Assembly: GCA_027489245.1 (NCBI GenBank)
Contig: JAIYAC010000016.1
Coordinates: forward strand, 124,001 to 188,000
DNA from: Neisseriaceae bacterium
Lineage (GTDB): Bacteria > Pseudomonadota > Gammaproteobacteria > Burkholderiales > Chromobacteriaceae
Direction of reading: 5' to 3'
Length of the DNA: 64,000 nt
Under the pieces are notes generated by a model. The model ran no database searches and was not told where the DNA came from. It saw only the letters and a list, made by a program, of their open reading frames with translations. The translations under genes were made by a program, and so were the position numbers. Of this stretch, positions 46,169-53,639 are shown one piece after another. Positions within the stretch are counted from its first letter, which is position 1. Each line of letters starts with the position of its first letter.

Positions 46169-46185
46169 CCTGCCGTACCACACGC

Positions 46186-46216
46186 AAAACGCCCCGTCGA
46201 GACGGGGCGTTTTTTG
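46186..46216 (+). terminator. Terminator of the zwf-pgi operon
   Basis: AAAACGCCCCGTC facing GACGGGGCGTTTTTTG. Eleven or more paired bases and six T. Confidence 0.93.
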
Positions 46217-46254
46217 TTTTGGCTTTTGCCTAGGAACGTACGGGGATAAAAGCC

Positions 46255-46284
46255 GTAGCCCGGATAAGCCGCAGGTGCATCCGG
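46255..46284 (+). repeat. REP-like palindromic element
   Basis: GTAGCCCGGATAAGCCGCAG then GTGCATCCGG. The arms CCGGAT and ATCCGG pair. It resembles the GTAGCCCGGAT extragenic repeats seen in many beta- and gammaproteobacteria. Confidence 0.55.
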
Positions 46285-46356
46285 AGGAAATAACCTAGCT
46301 GATGCTGGCATGGTGCAGCCAACCTGTGGCCCTACCCCCGGAATGCTGTTTAGCAA

Positions 46357-46434
46357 GTAGGGTGAGCAAAGCCCATAGGACGTGCCCACCAACAGAGACT
46401 ACGTGGTGGGTACGCTACGCTTTGCCCACCCTAC
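46357..46434. repeat. Palindromic repeat, left copy flanking the MFS gene
   Basis: Left arm GTAGGGTGAGCAAAGC (46357-46372) pairs with GCTTTGCCCACCCTAC (46419-46434), one mismatch. Inner arms CGTGCCCACC and GGTGGGTACG also pair. The right arm, GGTGGG-ACGCTACGCTTTGCCCACCCTAC, recurs at 47970-47999 in the same orientation with one base different. The remaining gap up to the MFS ATG (46435-46664) becomes AT-rich and holds two AGATGCGC units near 46468 and 46480. Confidence 0.8.
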
Positions 46435-46664
46435 ACCGCAACCCTGCGGACAACCTTGCTTACCCAGATGCGCTTACCAAGATGCGCCTGCGGCCTATTC
46501 AGTCTAGAAGAAAAACTTTCACAGCACATTCAGGCCAAGGTAAAAAAACAACACCTTATGAATCTTTGCGGATTATTCTCTTTATTGTCATACCCAACAA
46601 GAGCAAAGATTCCTTAATCTTGCAATCACCACCAAATTAATCACACCTCATCAGAATAAATACC

Positions 46665-47924
46665 ATGTGGAAAATTTTCTGGCAGCTAAGGGCATTTGAA
46701 CTACTCTCTTCAATTTCATCAAGGGCGTTCACTGGGGCACTAACCTGGCACTACATAAAAAATCAGGGCGAACCTGCCACTGCCTCATACCTGCTTTCTA
46801 TTTATTTTTTTGCCAAAATACTATCAGGATTTTTACTATCCCCACTCGGAGATAGAAAGAAAAAAAACCATATTGTATTGTCGTGCGCATTAATGACTAT
46901 CTCAGCACCACTGATGCTTCTCTTTACATCACAACAAGGAAGCTCTTACTTAATGGTCGCAGCACTTTTGGGCATTCTGTTACTAGGAATAAGTGACAGT
47001 CTCATTAGCCCCACTATTGCAGCCATTATACCTCAGATCATAAAAAGCGAACTCATTACAAAAGCAATGAATAGAAAGTTTACCATAGACTCAATTGGCG
47101 GAATATTAGCCATTGGCATGGGCATTATCAGCTTGGACAGCATTGGCCTAGAATTAACACTTTGCTTTATTACTTTGATAGCATTGCTCGGCGCATGCTT
47201 AATCAGCACTGTATTCAAATCTATTCCACCCTCCCCCGGCCATAAAGATAGCTATATCACAAATCTAATGGAAGGGTTCACGCTATCATACCGATTTCGA
47301 TTTGAATTTCGCTGGAACACCATTGCTGCCTTGGCAAATTTTTCAGTTTCACCACTTATCTCCATCATCATCCCCTATATTACACAGCACTACTGGCATG
47401 GTGAAGGATGGAAGATTATTCAACTAGAAGCCGCGCTATCCGTCGGCATACTCACATCTGCCTCACTCATCTACCCAAAACTCAATAAGCTAAATATAAA
47501 AAAAGAAACGATCGTCAAAATATCTTGGTTTGTTTTACCGACTCTCTTTCTGGCACTATGCTTCACCCAAAACTTCATCATCTGGAATACGGTAATATTC
47601 TTCTTGGGCATTGCCATTATCTGCAACAACATTGCCATCGAATCTACCCGTACGCTAGCCATACCCACTGCCTGCATGGCTCGCATTCAAACCATACATC
47701 ATGTATTCATTCTGGCGCTGATACCGTTCGGCTTTGCCATTACCGGCGTTGCACTACAAAAATGGGGGTTACAGCATGCCATGCTGCTTCTTTCTGCTGC
47801 CATCGTTATGGCGTGGTTACTACTCAGAACGGCACCCAAAATGACGGAATTACTATCGCTGGATAACGAATCATTAGTCGGTGCCTACGAAAGGTTATTT
47901 CCACCCGAAACAGGTGGCAAATAA
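46665..47924 (+). CDS. MFS transporter, AT-rich and probably acquired
   Basis: A 419-residue major facilitator with about twelve hydrophobic segments. The loop between helices 2 and 3 carries the MFS signature as SPLGDRKKKNHIV (residues 59-71). The general look (MFS_3-like, 400-420 residues) fits a drug or metabolite exporter; no substrate can be named. Its codon use is strikingly AT-rich (many ATA, AAA, TTA) compared with every neighbour. It has no copy of the 10-bp word and no good ribosome-binding site, and is bracketed by two like-oriented palindromic repeats. These are signs of horizontal transfer. Confidence 0.85.
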   Translation: MWKIFWQLRAFELLSSISSRAFTGALTWHYIKNQGEPATASYLLSIYFFAKILSGFLLSPLGDRKKKNHIVLSCALMTISAPLMLLFTSQQGSSYLMVAALLGILLLGISDSLISPTIAAIIPQIIKSELITKAMNRKFTIDSIGGILAIGMGIISLDSIGLELTLCFITLIALLGACLISTVFKSIPPSPGHKDSYITNLMEGFTLSYRFRFEFRWNTIAALANFSVSPLISIIIPYITQHYWHGEGWKIIQLEAALSVGILTSASLIYPKLNKLNIKKETIVKISWFVLPTLFLALCFTQNFIIWNTVIFFLGIAIICNNIAIESTRTLAIPTACMARIQTIHHVFILALIPFGFAITGVALQKWGLQHAMLLLSAAIVMAWLLLRTAPKMTELLSLDNESLVGAYERLFPPETGGK

Positions 47925-47999
47925 GCCGGGCAAAGGCCATTGCCCATGCCCACCAGCCAGAGACGACGCGGTGGGCACGCTACGCTTTGCCCACCCTAC
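47925..47999. repeat. Palindromic repeat, right copy flanking the MFS gene
   Basis: Right arm GGTGGGCACGCTACGCTTTGCCCACCCTAC at 47970-47999, 29 of 30 bases as in the left copy; left arm GGGCAAAGG with GCCCATGCCCACC at 47928-47954. It starts at the base after the MFS stop and runs into the coding end of the minus-strand metallopeptidase gene. Confidence 0.8.
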
Positions 48000-48492
48000 C
48001 ATCCTCCGCCTCACGCGCCAGCAGCCATAGCCGCATGTCAAATTCCAGCTGGTGGTAGTGCGGCTCCATGTGGCAGCACAGCTGGTAGAACGCCTTATCG
48101 TGGTCTTTTACCTTCAGGTGGGCCAGCTCGTGTACCACGATCATGCGCAGGAAGGCTTCCGGCGCGTCGCGGAACAGGCTGCCGATGCGGATTTCGTTTT
48201 TGCTCTTGAGCTTGCCACCCTGCACCCGCGACACAAAGGCGTTGGTGCCCAGCGTGCCGCGCATGGGGTGCAGGTTGTTGTCGTACACCACCTTGGCCAG
48301 CGCGCCGGCGTTTTTCATGTAGCGCTGTTTCAGCTCGGTAACGTAGTCGTACAGCGTGCGGTCGGTCTGGATGTCGTGGCTGCCGGGGTAGCGGTTGGCC
48401 ACCCAGGCACCCAGCTTGCCCGCCTGCAGCAGGCCGGCCACTTGTTCGATGAGGTGCGGCGGGTAGCCCGCCAGGTATTTGATGTCTGCCAT
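47980..48492 (-). CDS. YgjP-like M48-type metallopeptidase
   Basis: A 170-residue DUF45/YgjP protein. The zinc motif HELAH is at 121-125 (VVHELAHLKVKDHDKAFY), with the partner HMEPHYHQ near 141-148. The function of the family is unknown beyond a metallopeptidase fold. The last six codons and the stop (GRVGKA*) are supplied by the palindromic repeat at 47970-47999. The original C-terminus has therefore probably been replaced. Confidence 0.87.
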   Translation of the reverse strand: MADIKYLAGYPPHLIEQVAGLLQAGKLGAWVANRYPGSHDIQTDRTLYDYVTELKQRYMKNAGALAKVVYDNNLHPMRGTLGTNAFVSRVQGGKLKSKNEIRIGSLFRDAPEAFLRMIVVHELAHLKVKDHDKAFYQLCCHMEPHYHQLEFDMRLWLLAREAEDGRVGKA

Positions 48493-48517
48493 GCGGCATT
48501 GTAGCGCGGTGGTGGCT

Positions 48518-48572
48518 GTTGGCCGCAGCGCAGGGGCGCTAGAATCGCCTATCCACTTTTATTGCGGCCAAC
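48518..48572. repeat. Two opposed 10-bp words in a divergent promoter region
   Basis: GTTGGCCGCA at 48518-48527 and TGCGGCCAAC at 48563-48572, 35 bp apart, between the metallopeptidase and phosphorylase-family starts. The second ends 4 bp before the ATG at 48577, where a Shine-Dalgarno would lie. Confidence 0.85.
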
Positions 48573-48576
48573 CTTT

Positions 48577-49173
48577 ATGCAAATCACCGTGCTGTTTCCT
48601 ACTGCCACCGAAGCCAGCCTGTTCCAGCGCGAGGGGGTGACCACGCTGGTGAGCGGCGTGGGGCTGACTGCCACCGCCTATCAGACGCTGAAAACCCTGC
48701 ACGCCGGGAGGCCGGATTGGCTGATTCTGGCTGGCGTGGCCGGCTACTACCCGCACGCAGACCTGGCGATTGGCGACGTGGTGCTGGTGGAAAGCGAGGT
48801 AGAAGCCGACCTGGGCTTTCACACGCCGGACGGCTTTGTGCACCTGGCGCACCTGCCGCTGGACATGGATTTCGAGCGCCGCCACACGCTGGCCTGCCCG
48901 CACCTGCCGGTGGATGGCGGCTGGCGCACGGCGCGCAGCGCGTCGCTGAATGTGGCGATGGCGCCGTTTATCGATAGCAGCACAGTGGAGATCGAAAACA
49001 TGGAAGGCGCGGCGTTCTTTCACGTTTGCCTACAAGAACAGCAGCGCTTCCTGGAGCTGCGCGCCATCTCCAACGTGGTACAGCCTGGCGACGATAACTG
49101 GGACCTGCCGGGCTCGGTACGCGCGCTGACCGATGCACTGCACCGCCTGATAGACCAGCTGCAGGCAGCCTGA
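48577..49173 (+). CDS. Nucleoside phosphorylase-family protein (futalosine hydrolase/MTA nucleosidase-like)
   Basis: A 198-residue protein of the PNP_UDP_1 fold. VSGVGLTATAYQTLK, ILAGVAGYYP and the purine-site VEIENMEGAAFFHVC are typical of nucleosidases such as MTA/SAH nucleosidase and futalosine hydrolase (MqnB). Length and the NVVQPGDDNWDLPG ending favour the MqnB-like group, but no other menaquinone genes are visible. The ATG at 48577 lacks a Shine-Dalgarno; the space is taken by the 10-bp word. Confidence 0.78.
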   Translation: MQITVLFPTATEASLFQREGVTTLVSGVGLTATAYQTLKTLHAGRPDWLILAGVAGYYPHADLAIGDVVLVESEVEADLGFHTPDGFVHLAHLPLDMDFERRHTLACPHLPVDGGWRTARSASLNVAMAPFIDSSTVEIENMEGAAFFHVCLQEQQRFLELRAISNVVQPGDDNWDLPGSVRALTDALHRLIDQLQAA

Positions 49174-49180
49174 GCGGCCC

Positions 49181-49190
49181 TGCGGCCAAC
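49181..49190 (-). repeat. 10-bp word behind the phosphorylase-family gene
   Basis: TGCGGCCAAC, exact, 7 bp after the stop codon. Confidence 0.85.
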
Positions 49191-49206
49191 CTTGAGCCTG
49201 GCAAAC

Positions 49207-49238
49207 AAAAAGCCGCTATCCGTGGATAGCGGCTTTTG
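49207..49238. terminator. Bidirectional terminator between the phosphorylase-family gene and tolQ
   Basis: AAAAGCCGCTATCC(GT)GGATAGCGGCTTTT. A long stem with A/T runs on both sides serving convergent genes. Confidence 0.93.
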
Positions 49239-49268
49239 CATTGCAGCTGGCCGGGCTTATTTGGCGCT

Positions 49269-49937
49269 TTATTTGGCGGCCAGGCGCTGCAGGATGTTGG
49301 AAAACTCTTCCATGAACGAATCAAAGCGACCGGCCAGGCGGTCCACATCGGCGGCAAAGCGGTTGTAGGCCACCACGGCGGGGATGGCGGCAAACAGGCC
49401 GATGGCGGTGGCGATCAGCGCTTCGGCAATGCCCGGCGCCACGGTGGCCAGCGTGGCCTGGCCGGCGTTACCCAGGCCGATAAAGGCGTGCATGATGCCC
49501 CACACGGTGCCGAACAGGCCGATATAGGGGCTGACCGAGCCGACGGTGGCCAGAAAGCTGTTGTGGTGGTCCAGCGCGTCCAGCTCGCGCTGGGCGGCGG
49601 CGCGCATGGCACGGCGGGCACCGTCCAGCTGGTCCGAGCTGTCCACACCCGGCTGGCGGCGCAGCTTCAGGAACTCGGCAAAGCCGGCCTGAAACAGCTT
49701 TTCGGTGGCCACAGCGTTGCCGTTGGCGCGGTTTTTCTCGAACAGGCTGTTCAGGTCGGTGCCGCTCCAGAACTGCTGCTCGAACTCCTGCGTGGCGCGG
49801 CGGGCGCGGCCCAGTACGGCAATCTTGTTGAAGATAATGCCCCAGGACATCAGGGACAGCAGCACCAGACCGGCCATCACCAGCTGCACTGGCAGGCTGG
49901 CGTGCATGATCAGGCTGAGGATGGAAATTTCCTGCAC
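49269..49937 (-). CDS. tolQ: TolQ proton-channel subunit
   Basis: A 222-residue inner-membrane protein of the TolQ/ExbB family. Three transmembrane helices are visible (about 17-37, 133-155 and 167-190). The conserved SVSPYIGLFGTVWGIMHAF and IAEALIATAIGLFAAIPAVVAYNRF are diagnostic. It forms the Tol-Pal energising complex with TolR. The usual downstream tolR is absent: a convergent gene and a terminator follow. It could instead be an ExbB-type paralogue, although the helix signature is TolQ-like. Confidence 0.9.
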   Translation of the reverse strand: MQEISILSLIMHASLPVQLVMAGLVLLSLMSWGIIFNKIAVLGRARRATQEFEQQFWSGTDLNSLFEKNRANGNAVATEKLFQAGFAEFLKLRRQPGVDSSDQLDGARRAMRAAAQRELDALDHHNSFLATVGSVSPYIGLFGTVWGIMHAFIGLGNAGQATLATVAPGIAEALIATAIGLFAAIPAVVAYNRFAADVDRLAGRFDSFMEEFSNILQRLAAK

Positions 49938-49955
49938 TCGTGGCTCCTTGCAGCG

Positions 49956-50531
49956 CTAGCGCAGTACGCGCCCGCTGTCGAGATCGATAATGGTGGAAGG
50001 CTTGCGGCGCTTGCCGATGCGGCCCTGGAGCGTGAGCACCTGTTCGCGGCCAAAAGCCTGGCGGCAGGCGCGCGCGGTTTTCAGCGACTTTTGCCCGGCA
50101 CGGTTGGCCGAGGTGGACACCAGCGGCGAGCCCAGCGCCTGGCACAGTGCGGCGGCTTCGCCGTGGGCGCTAATGCGAACGGCAATTTTATCATGCCGCC
50201 CGCGCAGCAGCGTGGGCACGCGGCGCGATGCCGGCAATAAAAAGGTATAAGGGCCGGGCCAGTAGCGTTGCACGGTGGCCAGCTGCGCTGGCGTGAGCGG
50301 GCGGATAAGCGGGCGCAGCTGCTGCAGGTTGGCCGCAATCACGATCAGGCCTTTGTGCGTGGGGCGCGCCTTGATGGCCAGAATGCGGCGGATGGCGCGC
50401 ACGTTGAACGGGTCACAGCCCAGGCCAAAGCAGGATTCGGTGGCGTAGGCCAGCACGCCACCGGCGCGAAAGCGGCCACGGGCGGCGTCGATCTGGGCCT
50501 GCGCCGGCAGGCGGGGAAACGGTTTTTTCAC
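49956..50531 (-). CDS. tsaC: L-threonylcarbamoyladenylate synthase (YrdC/Sua5 domain)
   Basis: A 191-residue YrdC-domain enzyme. GGVLAYATESCFGLGCDPFN (residues 24-43) is the nucleotide/threonine site. KARPTHKGLIVIA, WPGPYTFLLPA and PLVSTSANRAG follow. It makes the threonylcarbamoyl-AMP used for the t6A modification of tRNAs reading ANN codons. It ends 18 bp before tolQ on the same strand. Confidence 0.93.
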   Translation of the reverse strand: MKKPFPRLPAQAQIDAARGRFRAGGVLAYATESCFGLGCDPFNVRAIRRILAIKARPTHKGLIVIAANLQQLRPLIRPLTPAQLATVQRYWPGPYTFLLPASRRVPTLLRGRHDKIAVRISAHGEAAALCQALGSPLVSTSANRAGQKSLKTARACRQAFGREQVLTLQGRIGKRRKPSTIIDLDSGRVLR

Positions 50532-50590
50532 GGTCAGCGCTATGGAATTCGGTAAACGGACAGACCGGCCGCGCTGTGGCTTGGTTCCGT

Positions 50591-51322
50591 CTAGTCCTGA
50601 TGATATCGGGCACTGATTTTAGCCACAGTGCCGTCTTTGCGCATCCGGTCTAGCGTGCTGTTGAGCAAGGCCACGGTGCGGTCATCCATGCGCGGGTGGC
50701 AGGCCAGGTACATGAAGGTGGTGTTGAAGGTGAGTACCGGGCGGATGTTGGCCGCTTTTTCGCGTGCTGCCAGCGTGGTACCACTGTATTTGCCGGTGGC
50801 CCAGAAGTCGATACGCCCGGCCACCAGCTTGCGCACGTTTTGCGCGTCGGTACTGGCCAGGTCTACCTCGAAGTTCTTGCTGATCAGGTACTGGGCGGTG
50901 GCGTCGCCGCTATAGCCGCCCAGGCGGTAGGGGCGCACGGATTCCAGTGTGGTGACCACGGTTTTGTTATCGCTGCGGGCAAACAGCACCCAAGGGTTTT
51001 CTACGATGGGGCCTATCCATTTGAGCTGGTGCTCGCGCTGCTCGGTACGGGTGGTGGAGTACACGCAGGCGCCAGGTTCCAGCACGGCGCGGTTAAAGGC
51101 GCGCACCCAGGGCAGCAGCTCGATATCGTGGCTGATACCGGCGCGCAGTAACAGCTGGTGCACGATCTCGGTAGACAAGCCGGTAATGCGCCCGCTGGCG
51201 TCGGCCATATTGAACGGCGGGTAGTCTTCGGTGAACAGTTTCAGGTGGGCCGGGTCGGCGGCCTGCGCCGGCGTCAGACTGAGGCAAGCGCTGAACAGGC
51301 TTACCGATAGAAAGTGCTTCAT
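50591..51322 (-). CDS. Family-3 extracellular solute-binding protein
   Basis: A 243-residue exported protein. The signal peptide is KHFLSVSLFSACLSLTPAQA, with cleavage near ADPAH. The mature part is the amino-acid-type periplasmic binding fold (LFTEDYPPFNMADASGRITG at the N-terminus, then LPWVRAFNRAV). No permease or ATPase lies next to it, as for many orphan family-3 proteins. The start at 51322 is preceded by AGGAG at 8 nt; the longer open frame upstream is rejected. The ligand is unknown. Confidence 0.88.
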   Translation of the reverse strand: MKHFLSVSLFSACLSLTPAQAADPAHLKLFTEDYPPFNMADASGRITGLSTEIVHQLLLRAGISHDIELLPWVRAFNRAVLEPGACVYSTTRTEQREHQLKWIGPIVENPWVLFARSDNKTVVTTLESVRPYRLGGYSGDATAQYLISKNFEVDLASTDAQNVRKLVAGRIDFWATGKYSGTTLAAREKAANIRPVLTFNTTFMYLACHPRMDDRTVALLNSTLDRMRKDGTVAKISARYHQD

Positions 51323-51350
51323 GGCGCATGCTCCTGAAACAAACATCCTG

Positions 51351-51554
51351 TTACCAGTGTAGGCGCTTCTGCCCGGGCGGCAGGTCGAGTTGCGATTTTT
51401 CTTTGGTGCACACCGGGCTGCGCTGCCAGGCACAGCAGCGGTCATAACGCGGGGGCTGGCGCAGCCAGTAGGCTACCCGGCACCAGCTGCGCTTTTCGCG
51501 GCGCCAGTATCGCCGCAAGCGTGCCCACCATCGGCCTGGAGCGGTGCTTTCCAT
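51351..51554 (-). CDS. Possible small Trp/Arg/Cys-rich protein
   Basis: A 67-codon open frame with AAAGG six nt before the ATG. It encodes a basic peptide rich in Trp, Arg and Cys (RWWARLRRYWRREKRSW). It sits between purD and the solute-binding gene on their strand. No family recognised. It may be real or chance; the rest of the 371-bp gap holds only the purD terminator. Confidence 0.3.
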   Translation of the reverse strand: MESTAPGRWWARLRRYWRREKRSWCRVAYWLRQPPRYDRCCAWQRSPVCTKEKSQLDLPPGQKRLHW

Positions 51555-51646
51555 GCTTTGCCTTTCACAAGATGCGATACGAGCAATCTAGCGTGCGAGG
51601 TAGCAAAAGCCTGGAAAATACAGCCGGTGCGCTGTTAAACAGGCAT

Positions 51647-51672
51647 AAAAAAACGGCACCTTGCGGTGCCGT
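51647..51672 (-). terminator. Terminator of purD
   Basis: On the minus strand ACGGCACC(GCAA)GGTGCCGT followed by seven T, 22 bp after the purD stop. Confidence 0.93.
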
Positions 51673-51693
51673 TGGCGCTGTCACTGGCTGCGC

Positions 51694-52971
51694 TTACTTG
51701 GCGCGATTCAGCGCCTTGCCACCGATATCGCGGCGCAGCTGCTTGCCGGCAAACGCGATCTGGTCGGCTACGGCGTAGGCTTTTTGCTGGGCCATCTTCA
51801 CGTTGTCGCCCAGGCCTACCACGCACAGTACGCGGCCACCGTTGGTCACCAGCTGCTTGTCGGCATTGAACGTGCTGCCGGCGTGGAAGGTCATGGTGTC
51901 CTCGGTGTGTGCCGGGATACCGCTGATCAGGTCGCCCTTGCGCGGCGCTTCCGGGTAGCCATCGGCGGCCAGTACTACGCCCAGTGCCACACGGCGGTCC
52001 CAGTCGGCTTCTACCGTGTCCAGCTTGCCGTTCACGCCGGCTTCCAGCAGCACGGTGAAGTCGGACTTCAGGCGCGCCATGATGGGCTGGGTTTCCGGGT
52101 CGCCAAAGCGGCAGTTGAACTCGATGGTGAACGGGTTGCCGTCGGCATCGATCATCAGGCCGGCGTACAGAAAGCCGGTGTAGGTGTGGCCATCGGCTTT
52201 CATGCCACGCACGGTAGGCATGATGATTTCGCGCATCACGCGGGCGTGGATTTCCGGCGTTACCACCGGTGCCGGGCTGTAGGCGCCCATGCCGCCGGTG
52301 TTGGGGCCCATATCGCCGTCCAGCAGGCGTTTGTGGTCCTGGCTGGTGGCCATGGCCAGTACGTTGTCGCCGTCTACCATTACGATAAAGCTGGCTTCTT
52401 CGCCCTGCAGGAAGTCCTCGATCACCACGCGGGCACCCGCGTCGCCCATCTTGTTGCCTACCAGCATGTCGTCGATGGCGGCGTGCGCTTCGTCCAGCGT
52501 CATGGCCACCACCACGCCCTTGCCGGCGGCCAGGCCGTCGGCCTTGATCACGATCGGCGCACCCTTGCGGCCAACGTAGTCGTGGGCGGCGGCGGCGTCG
52601 CTGAAGGTTTCGTAGCCGGCAGTCGGGATGCCGTGGCGCTGCATGAAGGCTTTGGCAAAGTCCTTGGAGCTTTCCAGCTGCGCGGCGTACTGGGTGGGGC
52701 CGAAGATTTTCAGGCCGGCGGCACGGAAGGCATCTACCACGCCAGCGGCCAACGGGGCTTCGGGGCCGACTACGGTCAGCTCGATTTTTTCGTCACGGGC
52801 AAACGCCACCAGCTCGGGGATGGCGGTAATGGCCACATTGGTCAGATTCGGGTCCAGCTCGGTACCCGCATTACCCGGTGCCACATACACTTTGGACACG
52901 CGGCGGGATTGGGCAATGCGCCAGGCCAGTGCGTGTTCGCGGCCACCAGAGCCGATTACCAGGATTTTCAT
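51694..52971 (-). CDS. purD: Phosphoribosylamine--glycine ligase
   Basis: A 425-residue ATP-grasp enzyme, normal length. LVIGSGGREHALAWR opens the N-domain. GPEAPLAAGVVDAF and the ATP-grasp core (IVIKADGLAAGKGVVVA, FNCRFGDPETQPIM) follow. It joins glycine to phosphoribosylamine in step two of purine synthesis. It lies 55 bp downstream of pagP, in the same direction as purH. Confidence 0.96.
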   Translation of the reverse strand: MKILVIGSGGREHALAWRIAQSRRVSKVYVAPGNAGTELDPNLTNVAITAIPELVAFARDEKIELTVVGPEAPLAAGVVDAFRAAGLKIFGPTQYAAQLESSKDFAKAFMQRHGIPTAGYETFSDAAAAHDYVGRKGAPIVIKADGLAAGKGVVVAMTLDEAHAAIDDMLVGNKMGDAGARVVIEDFLQGEEASFIVMVDGDNVLAMATSQDHKRLLDGDMGPNTGGMGAYSPAPVVTPEIHARVMREIIMPTVRGMKADGHTYTGFLYAGLMIDADGNPFTIEFNCRFGDPETQPIMARLKSDFTVLLEAGVNGKLDTVEADWDRRVALGVVLAADGYPEAPRKGDLISGIPAHTEDTMTFHAGSTFNADKQLVTNGGRVLCVVGLGDNVKMAQQKAYAVADQIAFAGKQLRRDIGGKALNRAK

Positions 52972-53026
52972 CTGCTTTCCTCAAACATGGGGGTAGTCGT
53001 GCGGCTGCCGCTGGCAGCGCGCAGGG

Positions 53027-53578
53027 TTAATAGTGAATGCGGCCAAACAGGAAAAACACATTACCGTTACCTTTGGGCCCCGGCATGAACGACGCCATCA
53101 GCGCACTCTTGCGGTACTGCAAGGACGCCAGCGGCAGCACCACCGGTACCGGTACGCCTTTCAGGGTGTCAGTGCGGCTGGTGAGGAAGGCGGTAAAACC
53201 ACCGCCCACTTTCCACTCGCCCGCCACGGGCACCATTTTCTGGTAGGCGTAACCGGCCGTTGGCTCAACGTCTTTGTGCGAGTCCAGAAACGCCATGGCG
53301 TACACGCCGTGCCAGTCGCCGTCTTCGTCGTACAGGCTTTTGCCCACACCGCCGCCCCAGGCGCGCTCGTTGAACGATTTGATCTTCTCGGCGCTATACA
53401 TGCTGCGCAGATGGTAGGCGTAGCCGGTGGCGTACACATCGGTTTCGCCTTCGTTCAGCACCTGGGTACTGCGGCGACAGCCTTTGTCCGGCCAGCTGTC
53501 ACTGCTACCGCATTCCAGCGCCTGTGCTGATGCTGCCACCAGCAGCAGGCTGCTCAATACAAAACTGTTTTTTATCAA
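53027..53578 (-). CDS. pagP: PagP-like lipid A palmitoyltransferase
   Basis: A 183-residue outer-membrane protein with a signal peptide (IKNSFVLSSLLLVAASAQA, cleavage before LECGS). The barrel keeps FNERAWGGGVGKS, the active-site His in GYAYHLRSMY, and the Asp-Ser pair in AMAFLDSHKDVEPTAGY. It ends in NGNVFFLFGRIHY. PagP transfers palmitate from a phospholipid to lipid A. The frame lacks an ATG upstream of the signal peptide; TTG at 53578 with AGAGG eight nt before it is the best start. It sits between purH and purD, an unusual place. Two cysteines near the mature N-terminus are not in E. coli PagP. Confidence 0.85.
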   Translation of the reverse strand: MIKNSFVLSSLLLVAASAQALECGSSDSWPDKGCRRSTQVLNEGETDVYATGYAYHLRSMYSAEKIKSFNERAWGGGVGKSLYDEDGDWHGVYAMAFLDSHKDVEPTAGYAYQKMVPVAGEWKVGGGFTAFLTSRTDTLKGVPVPVVLPLASLQYRKSALMASFMPGPKGNGNVFFLFGRIHY

Positions 53579-53596
53579 AACTACTGCCTCTACACG

Positions 53597-53631
53597 GTTG
53601 GCCGCAAGGACAGCGCGGCTAACCTTGCGGC
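53597..53631. repeat. 10-bp word inside a hairpin between purH and pagP
   Basis: Exact GTTGGCCGCA at 53597-53606. GCCGCAAGG (53601-53609) pairs with CCTTGCGGC (53623-53631) across 13 nt. The stem begins 8 bp after the purH stop and lacks a T-run, so it may be an mRNA processing or attenuation site. Confidence 0.7.
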
Positions 53632-53639
53632 AGAAAAGC

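Noticed and set aside
46357..47999. The flanking palindromes as inverted repeats of an insertion sequence
   Set aside because: No transposase frame lies between them. The copies are in the same orientation, and each is itself a palindrome of REP type.
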